This document shows, in pieces, positions 56,863 through 64,000 of a stretch of 64,000 nucleotides of DNA. The stretch spans positions 2,108,001 to 2,172,000 of the forward strand of contig NZ_CP022278.1 of assembly GCF_002216145.1 (NCBI RefSeq), in the 5' to 3' direction. Both the position numbers and the translations under genes were made by a program. Source of the stretch: Neisseria chenwenguii. Its GTDB lineage: Bacteria > Pseudomonadota > Gammaproteobacteria > Burkholderiales > Neisseriaceae. How positions within the stretch are numbered: position 1 is the stretch's first letter; the number at the start of each line of letters is the position of its first letter. The notes under the pieces are model-generated. The model saw only the letters and a program-made list of their open reading frames with translations. It did not search any database and was not told the origin of the DNA.

Positions 56863-59001
56863 TCAAAACTCATACTTAAGCGAAGCCTTCACCGAGCGCC
56901 CGTCCCAATAGTTGACTTGGCTGCTGCCGAACATATTGTAGGGGCGTTTGTCAAACAGGTTGTGCGCGTTTACTTGCAGCGAGAGTTGGTCGTTGACGCG
57001 GTAGCGCGCCATCAAATCCGCAATCGCGAATTTTTTACGGGTTACTTTGTCGTTGCCCACGGAGACAAAGCTGCTGCCGTACCAGTTTACGCCGCCGCCT
57101 ACGGTCAGGCCTTTCAGCGTGCCGCCGAAGTCGTAAGTGGTAAACAGTTTGAACGTCTGTTTGGGAATGTGGTTGTTCAGGTTTTCGCCTTTGCTGTTTT
57201 TGGCGCGCGCCAGCGCGTAACCTGCGGAAACGTGCCAATTCGGGGTGATGTTGCCCGTAACGTCCAATTCAAAACCTTTAGACACCGTGCCTTTTTCCGC
57301 GTGATACGCGTCCGCCAGCGGATTGTTGCGCACTTTCACGCCGTCTTTTACCGCCAGATTATCCTGCTCGATGCGGAACACGCTCAGTTGGCCGGTCAGG
57401 CGCTCGTCCATGAAGCGGCTTTTCAAACCGATTTCGTAGTTTTTGCCTTTAACAGGGTCAAGATAATTTCCGTTAACATCTTGATGTTCCTGCGGTTTGA
57501 AAATATCGGTGTAGCCGGCGTACAGGCTGTGGTTGGGCGTAACGTCGAATGTTGCGCCCGCATAAGGCAGCCACACGCTGCCCGAGCGGAATTTGGATGC
57601 CGCGCCGTAATACAGGCGGTCGCGCTTGGCATTGGCAAAACGCGTGCCCAAAACGACTTTAAAGCGGTCGTGCAGATTAAGCTGCGTGGCGGCGAATGCG
57701 CCGACTTCTTTGGCGGTCGAATCATATTGCTGCTTCATGCCGCCCCAATTCGGCTCGGGGTAGGCATTGAAATTGCGGATGTCGGTATCGGCCTGAAATG
57801 TTGTGCCGTCTGCCGCATCGGCGGTATAAGCGCTGCGTGTGTAGCTCAAACCCGCCACCAGCTTGTGTTTGCGCCCGAGCAGCGGATATGCGCCGTTTAA
57901 GTTCGCGCCCAAACTGCCTTGTTTGGAAACCACTTCGAATTTGCCCGGCCACACGCCTGTTAAGGTGTTGCCGTCCACTTTGCCCGATGCGTAAAACAGC
58001 TCGGAATCAGATGTGTTGCGCGCGTAATTGCCGTTCAGTTCCACATTCCAATCATTGTTGAACTTGTATTTCCAGTTGGTAAAGACTTCGCTGCCCTTAC
58101 TGTCCCAATACGACCAATCGGGCGCGGAATTGGTTTTCTTATTCCAATCAATGATTTTGTTGTTTGCGTCTGCAATCGGCAGACCGCCCCACAGCAGGGC
58201 TTTTTGGCGGTTGATGCCGTGTTTCAAACCGAAAGACATGCTGGCTTTGTCGGTCAGATCCGCGTCCAACACGCCGTACAGCGTGGTTTGTCCCACCTTT
58301 TCGCGGTCAAACGTGGTTTTGTTGTCGCCGTGGCTGATGACAAAGCGCGAGCGCACCGAGCCGTCGCTGTTGAGCGGCTGGCTGTGGTCGATTGTGGCGG
58401 TGTAACCCCACGGATATTGCAAACCGCCTTCCAAAACGGTGCGGCGCGTTTTGCTGTCGGCGTGTTTGCGGATCAGGTTTACCCGAGCAGACGGCTCGCC
58501 CGAACCCGTGGTCAGCCCCGTTGCCCCGCGCACCACTTCCACACGGTCGTAAACCGCCATATTGTTCAGCTGTTCGCCCGCAATCCATTGGTTGTCAAAC
58601 ACCACGTTTGCGCCGTCCACCTGATAGCGGTCGATGGCGAAACCGCGCGAGAAAATATAATTGCGCCCGCGGTCAATCGCCTGTACGGTGATGCCGTTGG
58701 TGTTTTGCAGCGTATCGCGCAGCGTTTCGGATTTTTGGTCGTCCATTTTTTGCCGTGTTACCGTAATTGTGGATTGCGGCGTTTCTTTTTCAGAAAGGGT
58801 CATGCCCGTGGCGGTTTTACCGCGCGTATGGATGTATCCGCCGCGCACTTCGCTGCTGACGGGCGCATCGAGGCGCTGCCCGATGACGTTGACGGTAGGC
58901 AGGTTTTGCGATTGCACGGCGGCAACATCATCTTCGGCATAGCCGGACATGGCCGCTGAAACAGCAACAGCGATAAAGGTCAGCTTGAATGGGGTTTTCA
59001 T
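56863..59001 (-). CDS. TonB-dependent siderophore receptor (FhuE-like)
   Basis: 712 residues. Signal peptide cut near 22 (MSGYAED). Plug domain about 65-175 (TPQSTITVTRQKMDDQKSET, YQVDGANVVFDNQW, VEVVRGATGL). A 22-strand barrel follows, ending NYWDGRSVKASLKYEF with terminal Phe. The plug wording (GITVQAIDRGRNYIFSRGFAIDRYQVDG) resembles FhuE/FpvA-type hydroxamate receptors; ligand is inferred only. Contains no host-dialect uptake sequence, unlike most genes here of similar length, and ends in a Kingella-dialect terminator. Promoter with a possible half Fur site upstream. Confidence 0.93.
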   Translation of the reverse strand: MKTPFKLTFIAVAVSAAMSGYAEDDVAAVQSQNLPTVNVIGQRLDAPVSSEVRGGYIHTRGKTATGMTLSEKETPQSTITVTRQKMDDQKSETLRDTLQNTNGITVQAIDRGRNYIFSRGFAIDRYQVDGANVVFDNQWIAGEQLNNMAVYDRVEVVRGATGLTTGSGEPSARVNLIRKHADSKTRRTVLEGGLQYPWGYTATIDHSQPLNSDGSVRSRFVISHGDNKTTFDREKVGQTTLYGVLDADLTDKASMSFGLKHGINRQKALLWGGLPIADANNKIIDWNKKTNSAPDWSYWDSKGSEVFTNWKYKFNNDWNVELNGNYARNTSDSELFYASGKVDGNTLTGVWPGKFEVVSKQGSLGANLNGAYPLLGRKHKLVAGLSYTRSAYTADAADGTTFQADTDIRNFNAYPEPNWGGMKQQYDSTAKEVGAFAATQLNLHDRFKVVLGTRFANAKRDRLYYGAASKFRSGSVWLPYAGATFDVTPNHSLYAGYTDIFKPQEHQDVNGNYLDPVKGKNYEIGLKSRFMDERLTGQLSVFRIEQDNLAVKDGVKVRNNPLADAYHAEKGTVSKGFELDVTGNITPNWHVSAGYALARAKNSKGENLNNHIPKQTFKLFTTYDFGGTLKGLTVGGGVNWYGSSFVSVGNDKVTRKKFAIADLMARYRVNDQLSLQVNAHNLFDKRPYNMFGSSQVNYWDGRSVKASLKYEF

Positions 59002-59037
59002 GGGTTTACATTTGTGTGGAAATAATCGAGGCCAAGC

Positions 59038-59066
59038 ATAATATAGAATTATCTCTATTTGAGCAA
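59038..59066 (-). promoter_or_regulatory. Promoter of the receptor gene, possible Fur site
   Basis: Minus strand -35 TTGCTC (59061-59066), 17-bp spacer, -10 TATTAT (59038-59043). The spacer contains GAGATAATTCTAT, a partial match to a Fur half-site (GATAAT). Iron control is expected for the family; the site itself is weak. Confidence 0.5.
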
Positions 59067-59199
59067 ATAAAAATCATTTCTATTTATTTTAAATTGGCTG
59101 ATGCGGACATTTTTGTAAGAGAGTATCCTTTCCGATTTATTGTGCAAACGACGCTGTTGATTGATACCTATCAGGCCGTCTGAAAATACAGGAGAAACC

Positions 59200-60006
59200 A
59201 TGTACAAAACCCGTTTCAAAATCGCCAAAATGGACTGCCCCTCGGAAGAGCGGCTGATACGGATGCGACTCGACGGTGTGGCGGGCGTGCGTCGGCTGGC
59301 GTTTGACATCGCCGCGCGCGAGATGACGGCGTTTCACGAATGCGAACCCGAAGCCGTGTTCGCCGCGCTGGCACCGCTGAATTTCGACAGCAGCATCATT
59401 GCCGTGGAAAAAACAGCGGATGGGAGCACTGATGCAGATAGGGCGGGCGGCGCGGGCACGGAGAAAAGACTGCTGCGGCAGGTTTTGGCAGTCAATTTCG
59501 CGTTTTTCCTGATAGAAGGCAGTGCCGGCTTGTGGGCGGACTCGATGGGATTGGCTGCCGACAGTCTCGATATGCTCGCCGACAGTTTCGTTTACCTGCT
59601 CGCGCTCACGGCGGCCGGGGCGGGCGCACTGTATAAAAAACGCGTGGCGCTGGCGGCGGGCGTTTTTCAGACGGCCTTGGCGCTGATCGGTTTGTCCGAA
59701 ACGCTGCGCCGCTTCCTCGGCCTCGACGCCACGCCCGATTTCCGCATGATGATTGCCGTTTCCCTGTTTGCGTTGTGCGCCAATGCGTGGTGTCTGCATC
59801 TGCTGAACAAAAGCCAAAGCCGCGAAAGCCATATCCGCGCCAGCATGATTTTTACGTCTAACGATGTTTTGGTGAACCTGGGCGTCATCGCCGCCGGCGT
59901 GCTGACGCTTGGCACCTCGTCGCGCTATCCCGACCTGATTGTCGGTGCAGTGGTATTTGCGCTCGTATCGGCGGGAGCGTGGCGGATTATCAGGCTGGCG
60001 AAGTGA
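59200..60006 (+). CDS. CDF-like cation transporter with an HMA-like N-terminal domain
   Basis: 268 residues from MYKTRFKIAKMDCPSEERL at 59200, after GGAG. The first 75 residues form a ferredoxin-like, HMA-type domain with MDCPSEE instead of a CXXC metal site. Then about six membrane helices with CDF-family wording: LWADSMGLAADSLDMLADSFVYL in helix 2 and SHIRASMIFTSNDVLVNLGVIAAG in helix 5. The usual HxxxD pairs are D/D and N/D here, so metal choice may differ. Short cytoplasmic tail, without the large C-terminal CDF domain. Divergent from the receptor gene. Confidence 0.8.
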   Translation: MYKTRFKIAKMDCPSEERLIRMRLDGVAGVRRLAFDIAAREMTAFHECEPEAVFAALAPLNFDSSIIAVEKTADGSTDADRAGGAGTEKRLLRQVLAVNFAFFLIEGSAGLWADSMGLAADSLDMLADSFVYLLALTAAGAGALYKKRVALAAGVFQTALALIGLSETLRRFLGLDATPDFRMMIAVSLFALCANAWCLHLLNKSQSRESHIRASMIFTSNDVLVNLGVIAAGVLTLGTSSRYPDLIVGAVVFALVSAGAWRIIRLAK

Positions 60007-60055
60007 AGGCCGTCTGAAATCGGCTGTACACGGCAACCGGTTTTTCAGACGGCCT
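60007..60055. terminator. Inverted DUS terminator after the CDF-like gene
   Basis: AGGCCGTCTGAA (60007-60018) and complement (60044-60055). Confidence 0.7.
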
Positions 60056-60076
60056 TTTACGATTCTCTGCAAACGC

Positions 60077-60110
60077 AAAAAAACCTGCATTTTCCAATGC
60101 AGGTTTTTTT
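60077..60110 (-). terminator. Intrinsic terminator of tRNA-Pro
   Basis: On the minus strand, AACCTGCATT-ggaa-AATGCAGGTT followed by T residues. Confidence 0.9.
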
Positions 60111-60116
60111 AATTTT

Positions 60117-60193
60117 TGGTCGGAGTGAAAGGATTCGAACCTTCGACCCCTTGCACCCCATGCAAGTGCGCTACCAGACTGCGCCACACTCCG
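60117..60193 (-). tRNA. tRNA-Pro (GGG anticodon)
   Basis: 77 bases including encoded CCA. Acceptor stem CGGAGTG/CACTCCG with discriminator A. Anticodon stem CTTGC/GCAAG encloses the loop ATGGGGT, giving anticodon GGG and G37. T-loop GGTTCGAATCC is present. Has its own promoter and terminator. Confidence 0.97.
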
Positions 60194-60209
60194 ACTTGAG
60201 AAGTTGCGG

Positions 60210-60238
60210 ATTATAAACGCGCGTTTCGCTGCTGGCAA
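60210..60238 (-). promoter_or_regulatory. Promoter of tRNA-Pro
   Basis: -35 TTGCCA (60233-60238), 17-bp spacer, -10 TATAAT (60210-60215). Followed by GC-rich bases near the start, partly as in stable-RNA discriminators. Confidence 0.8.
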
Positions 60239-60308
60239 GTGTTTCCTTGTATAAACTTCGTGCCGTCTGAAATATAATCGCATTTTCAGACGGCCTTTGG
60301 AGGAGGCG

Positions 60309-61160
60309 ATGAGCGTGGCAACGCCTTTTTATCTGGTTAACGTTTTTGCCGAAACGCATTTCGGCGGCAATCCGCTGGCGGTGTTTCCGCAGGCGGACGG
60401 CTTGGACGGCGCGCTGATGCAGCAGATTGCGCGGCAGTTTAATTTGTCGGAAACGGTGTTTGTGCACCGGCCTGAGCGCGGTGAACATGCGGCGCGGCTG
60501 CGGATTTTTATGCCGGATTACGAACTGCCGTTTGCGGGGCATCCGACGCTGGGCGCGGCATTTGTCTTGCACGGCCTTTGGGGACTGGGCGGGACTTATA
60601 CGCTGGAAACGCTGTCGGGCGCAGTGGAAATCCGCCATCAGGGTTCGGCGGTGTCGCTTTCGCTGCGCAACGGCGTTCAGACGGCCTCATCGGTGCTGAC
60701 GCAGGCGGCGGTTGCGGATTTGCTGGGATTGGCGGCGGACGACGTGGCAGAGGCGCCGGTTTGGGTGAACACGGGCACTTGGCAGCTTTTGGCCGGCCTG
60801 AAATCGTTTGACGCGGTGGCGTGCTGCGGGATTGCCGATGCGGCGCGGTTTGCGCGGGAAACGGCCGAACGCGGCGTGGCGCAGCTTTATGCATGGGCGG
60901 AACAGGGCGGCGAGGTGGTGTCGCGGATGTTTTTTCTGCAAAACGGTGCGGTGGTCGAGGATACAGGTACGGGCTCGGCGGCGGTCAATTTGGGCGGGCT
61001 GTATTTCAGCCGGCATCTTGCGCCGTTTGCCTGCACGATCAGGCAGGGCGACTCGGCGGGCAGGCCGAACCGCCTGACGATGAGCGTGGACGCAGACGGT
61101 GTGATTACCGTCGGCGGGAATGTGGTGGAAGTGGGGCAGGGGCGGTTTGTGCTGCCTTGA
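60309..61160 (+). CDS. PhzF-family isomerase-like protein
   Basis: 283 residues from MSVATPFYLVNVFAETHFG at 60309, after GGAGG. Two-lobed diaminopimelate-epimerase-like fold: the conserved Glu in FNLSETVFV near 46, FAGHPTLGAAFVL near 76, and the C-terminal EDTGTGSAAVNLGGLYF. No phenazine genes are nearby, so the substrate is unknown. Upstream 10 bases include a DUS and no other promoter was evident. Confidence 0.9.
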   Translation: MSVATPFYLVNVFAETHFGGNPLAVFPQADGLDGALMQQIARQFNLSETVFVHRPERGEHAARLRIFMPDYELPFAGHPTLGAAFVLHGLWGLGGTYTLETLSGAVEIRHQGSAVSLSLRNGVQTASSVLTQAAVADLLGLAADDVAEAPVWVNTGTWQLLAGLKSFDAVACCGIADAARFARETAERGVAQLYAWAEQGGEVVSRMFFLQNGAVVEDTGTGSAAVNLGGLYFSRHLAPFACTIRQGDSAGRPNRLTMSVDADGVITVGGNVVEVGQGRFVLP

Positions 61161-61429
61161 GGCCGTCTGAAAACAGAAGGGCTGTTTGGAGAAGATGGAT
61201 TTTTGAGCCGGTTTTTCAGACGGCCTTACGAATTTATTCCGGACAGCAGTGCGCCTGCGCGGGAATGACATCCGTTAAAGTCCGGTTGCTGAGCGTAGTC
61301 AAAGCATCAGACGGCCTTCAAACAGCCGTTTTGATTTTCACAAAACCCTTCAATTCCGTCTGAAACATTCACACCAAAACCCCGCCCGTTTTCAAAACAA
61401 TTCAAACAGTTAAAAACTTCAGGACAACA

Positions 61430-62329
61430 ATGGAAAGTCTGATAACGCTGCTGTCGGTACTGACGCCGATGATTCTCGGTTTTTTTATCCGCGTGCCCAA
61501 ACGCTTTTTGGTTTTGGTGGATAAAGCGCTGGTGTGGCTGGTGTATGCGGTTTTACTGCTTATCGGCGTGTCGCTCTCGAGGGTGGAGAACTTGGGGGCG
61601 CAGTTGGATTCGATTGCGGGGATGGCGCTGCTGCTGTTTGCCTGTACGATCGGGGCGAATCTGGCGGCGCTAGCCTGGTTTGACCGCCGTTATTCGTGGC
61701 AGGCGCGGGGGTCGGGGAAGAAGCCGCGTGTGAGTATTTGGGGGAGCGTGAAACAGCTCGGCTGCGTGGCGGCGGGCTTTGTGGCGGGCAAGCTGATGGC
61801 GGGGGTGTGGCTGCCGTCTGAAAATGCGGGGATGTATTGCCTGATGACGCTGGTGTTGCTGATCGGCATCCAGCTCAACGGCAGCGGCGTGAAGTTGGCG
61901 CAGGTGTTGGTCAACCGGCGCGGTGTTCAGACGGCCTTGTGGATGATGGCGTCGTCGTTGGCGGGCGGGCTGCTGTTTGCGGCGCTGGTGGGCGAAGTTT
62001 CATGGACGATGGGGCTGGCGCTTTCGTCTGGATTCGGCTGGTATTCGCTCTCGGGCCTGGTGATGACGGAGGCTTACGGGGCGGTGTGGGGCAGCATCGC
62101 GCTTCTGAACGATTTGGGGCGGGAATTTTTTGCGCTGGCGTTTATTCCGATGATTATGCGCCGTTATCCGAGCGCGGCGGTGGGTGTGGGCGGGGCGACG
62201 AGTTTGGATTTTACCCTGCCGGTGATTCAGAGTTCGGGCGGTTTGCAGGCAGTGCCGCTGGCGATCAGTTTCGGCTTTATCGTTAACGTGGCCGCCCCGT
62301 TTTTGATGGTGGTATTCTCGTCGGTTTAA
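61430..62329 (+). CDS. LysO-type lysine exporter family protein (DUF340)
   Basis: 299 residues, about eight membrane helices. N-terminal half (MILGFFIRVPKRFLVLVDKAL, LLLIGVSLSRVENL) and C-terminal half (GFGWYSLSGLVMTEAYGAVWGSIALLNDLGREFFAL and TSLDFTLPVIQSSGG) match LysO/YbjE. Exports lysine or toxic analogues in E. coli; assumed similar. It is followed 70 bases on by a DeoR-type regulator on the same strand. Confidence 0.9.
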   Translation: MESLITLLSVLTPMILGFFIRVPKRFLVLVDKALVWLVYAVLLLIGVSLSRVENLGAQLDSIAGMALLLFACTIGANLAALAWFDRRYSWQARGSGKKPRVSIWGSVKQLGCVAAGFVAGKLMAGVWLPSENAGMYCLMTLVLLIGIQLNGSGVKLAQVLVNRRGVQTALWMMASSLAGGLLFAALVGEVSWTMGLALSSGFGWYSLSGLVMTEAYGAVWGSIALLNDLGREFFALAFIPMIMRRYPSAAVGVGGATSLDFTLPVIQSSGGLQAVPLAISFGFIVNVAAPFLMVVFSSV

Positions 62330-62399
62330 TGATTCTGTCGGATTGAAGAGGCCGACGGTTTTTGGCAGAATCGGCGCACAAGAAAAAAGAGGACACACC

Positions 62400-63194
62400 A
62401 TGAAATTTAAAATCCAACGCCACGAAAAAATCATCGAATTGGTGCGCGAACATCATTATATGTCGGTGGATGCGCTGGCGCAGGCGCTGGACGTTACCCC
62501 GCAGACCATTCGCCGCGATATTAATTTATTGTGTGAAAACAACGTATTGCATCGTTATCATGGCGGCGCGACCATGGGCGGGATTTTAGAGAGCGAGCTT
62601 CAGCAGGGCAGGCGCAGCAGCCAGCAGGATGAAAAGCACACCATCGCGCAGATGATTGCGGCGCAGATTCCTGACAATGCCTCGCTGTTTGTCAGCATCG
62701 GTACGACAATGGAAGCCGTGGCCGCCGCGCTAGTAAAGCAGCGCAAAAATCTGCGCATCATCACCAACAATATTTATGTGGCGACCGTAGCCGCCGCCCG
62801 CAGTGATTACACTGTGATTATCACTTCCGGAGTGGTGCGGCCGGTGGACGGCGGCATCACGGGCGTGGCGACGGTGGATTTCATCAACCAGTTTAAAGTC
62901 GATTACGCCATTTTGAGCGCCCACGGCATCGAACACGACGGCTCGCTGTTCGATTACGACTACAAAGAAGTCAGCGTGATGCAGGCCATGATGGCCAACG
63001 CGCGGGTGCGCTATCTCGGCGTCGATCACACCAAATTCCGCAGCAATGCGCTGGTGCGGCTGGGTAATATTGCCGAGTTTGACAAAGTGTTTACCGACCG
63101 CGAACCCGACGCGGATATGCGCAAAATCCTCACCGAAGCCGGCGTCAAATGGCTGGTTCCTGCTGCGGTTGAAACGGCTGAAACGGAGACATAA
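62400..63194 (+). CDS. DeoR/GlpR-family transcriptional regulator
   Basis: 264 residues from MKFKIQRHEKIIELVREH at 62400. N-terminal winged helix with YMSVDALAQALDVTPQTIRRDINLL, then the DeoR sugar-phosphate sensor domain (FVSIGTTMEAVAAAL, RIITNNIYVATV, VVRPVDGGITGVATVDFINQF, GVDHTKF). Most like GlpR, which controls glycerol 3-phosphate genes, but no glp genes are near and the neighbour is a LysO-type exporter. An AAGAGGA ribosome site is upstream. Confidence 0.9.
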   Translation: MKFKIQRHEKIIELVREHHYMSVDALAQALDVTPQTIRRDINLLCENNVLHRYHGGATMGGILESELQQGRRSSQQDEKHTIAQMIAAQIPDNASLFVSIGTTMEAVAAALVKQRKNLRIITNNIYVATVAAARSDYTVIITSGVVRPVDGGITGVATVDFINQFKVDYAILSAHGIEHDGSLFDYDYKEVSVMQAMMANARVRYLGVDHTKFRSNALVRLGNIAEFDKVFTDREPDADMRKILTEAGVKWLVPAAVETAETET

Positions 63195-63282
63195 TCAAAT
63201 TTTAGATTTTGCCGCCGGAGCGACCGAGGTCGGAGTAGAATGGTCGGTGTACTATTTTTGAACCTGCCGAAAAGGAAACATC

Positions 63283-63903
63283 ATGAAACTTTGGTCTTCC
63301 ACCACCAGTCCGTTTGTCCGCAAAGTCCGCGCCGTTGCCGCCCATCACGGTTTGAGCGGGCAAATCGGGCTGTTAACCGTCAAATCCTCGTTCGACCCTG
63401 CTTCGCCGCACAATCAGGATAATCCGCTCGGCCGTGTGCCCGCGCTGCAACTTGACAGCGGCGAATGGCTTTACGGTAGCACGCTGATTGCCGAATACCT
63501 CGACAGCTTGGGCGGCGCCGAAACGCTGTTTCCGAAAGACGGCCGCCGTTGGCGAGTTTTGGCACTGCATTCGCTGGCCGAAGGTTTGCTGGAAAACACC
63601 ATTCCCATCATCGCCGAAAAAATGCTCCGCCCTGAAAACGAATGGTGGACAAGCCGCTACGCCCAGCTTCAGGCGCGCAACGCCAAAACTATGCCCGCGC
63701 TGTTCGAAGCCGCCAAAGCGTTCGGGTTTGAATTGAATATCGGCACGATCAACGCCGTCTGCGCCGTGCAGTTTCTGCTGTTCCGCTCCAACCTGACCGA
63801 AGCGGGCAAACTGCCGCATATGCAGGAATTGCAGGTATGGGCGGAGGAGATGTGCAAACGCTACGAATGTTTGGAATCCACCAAGCCGTATGCCGCGGCT
63901 TGA
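63283..63903 (+). CDS. Glutathione S-transferase family protein
   Basis: 206 residues. N-terminal thioredoxin-fold domain with MKLWSSTTSPFVRKVRAVAAHHG (catalytic Ser/Thr region), PLGRVPALQLDSGEWLYGSTLIAEYLD (cis-Pro and the GSH-binding Ser), then an all-helical C-terminal domain. Conjugates glutathione or reduces peroxides; specific substrate unknown. AAGGAAAC ribosome site upstream; ended by a DUS hairpin. Confidence 0.92.
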   Translation: MKLWSSTTSPFVRKVRAVAAHHGLSGQIGLLTVKSSFDPASPHNQDNPLGRVPALQLDSGEWLYGSTLIAEYLDSLGGAETLFPKDGRRWRVLALHSLAEGLLENTIPIIAEKMLRPENEWWTSRYAQLQARNAKTMPALFEAAKAFGFELNIGTINAVCAVQFLLFRSNLTEAGKLPHMQELQVWAEEMCKRYECLESTKPYAAA

Positions 63904-63919
63904 GTGTTGGGGGCAATAA

Positions 63920-63946
63920 AGGCCGTCTGAAAAATTCAGACGGCCT
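63920..63946 (+). terminator. Inverted DUS terminator after the GST gene
   Basis: AGGCCGTCTGAA (63920-63931), 3-base loop, complement (63935-63946), then a T run. Confidence 0.8.
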
Positions 63947-64000
63947 TTTTATCTGCGGCAGGCAGCCGTTTAAATCTAAATGTTTTCAGACGGCCTTTGC

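Noticed and set aside
60309..61160. Phenazine biosynthesis
   Set aside because: PhzF-like proteins are widespread outside phenazine pathways, and no other phz gene is nearby.

Overview
The window looks like chromosomal DNA of a commensal Neisseria. Copies of the 12-base DNA uptake sequence AGGCCGTCTGAA (the AG-DUS dialect) occur throughout, often as inverted pairs that double as terminators. dRS3-type palindromes of Neisseria are present. Many proteins closely resemble known Neisseria proteins: HemC, LeuA, YbeY, MacA/MacB, PilV and an NspA-like porin. The AG dialect and the fairly GC-rich codon use suggest a commensal species rather than N. meningitidis or N. gonorrhoeae, but the species cannot be fixed from this window.

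Layout: 0-5.3 kb encodes a very large exonuclease/RecQ/UvrD fusion helicase between two near-identical 41-bp inverted-repeat terminators. 5.4-19.9 kb is housekeeping: leuA with an in-frame upstream helix-turn-helix-like domain, a methyltransferase, a lipoprotein, ilvD, a 44-residue membrane protein, a LOG-family protein, pyrG, fadD, mnmA, rng, grxC and secB. 20-25.4 kb holds a MacA-MacB-TolC-type efflux system divergent from a PilV-like minor pilin. 25.5-36.5 kb is again core: corC, ybeY, hemC, an NspA-like porin, pepN, an RsmB-family methyltransferase, a DUF1853 protein, trmJ and suhB. 36.6-46.1 kb looks richer in A+T and carries a LapB/LapC/LapE-like type I secretion operon without its substrate, an MltD-like transglycosylase with LysM repeats, an HpnC-like squalene-pathway enzyme and a membrane protein. 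Then come a SPINDLY-type GT41 glycosyltransferase and recG.

50.7-59.0 kb is a complete ferric-siderophore uptake locus on the minus strand: ATPase, two permeases (one frameshifted in a run of seven A), binding lipoprotein, siderophore-interacting reductase and TonB-dependent receptor. No siderophore biosynthesis genes are visible, so it probably serves xenosiderophores. This locus is interrupted by dRS3/NIME-like elements, an 11-bp tandem repeat, a MITE-like element and copies of a different uptake-sequence dialect (AGGCAGCCTGAA, typical of Kingella). That makes it the most likely recent import in the window. 59.2-64 kb has a CDF-like transporter, tRNA-Pro(GGG), a PhzF-family protein, a LysO-type exporter, a DeoR/GlpR-type regulator and a glutathione S-transferase.

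The least ordinary items are the triple-fusion helicase with its flanking repeats, the foreign-dialect siderophore locus with a slippery-site frameshift, and the two-start leuA with operator-like repeats. No CRISPR array, prophage, complete insertion sequence or recognisable toxin-antitoxin pair was seen.
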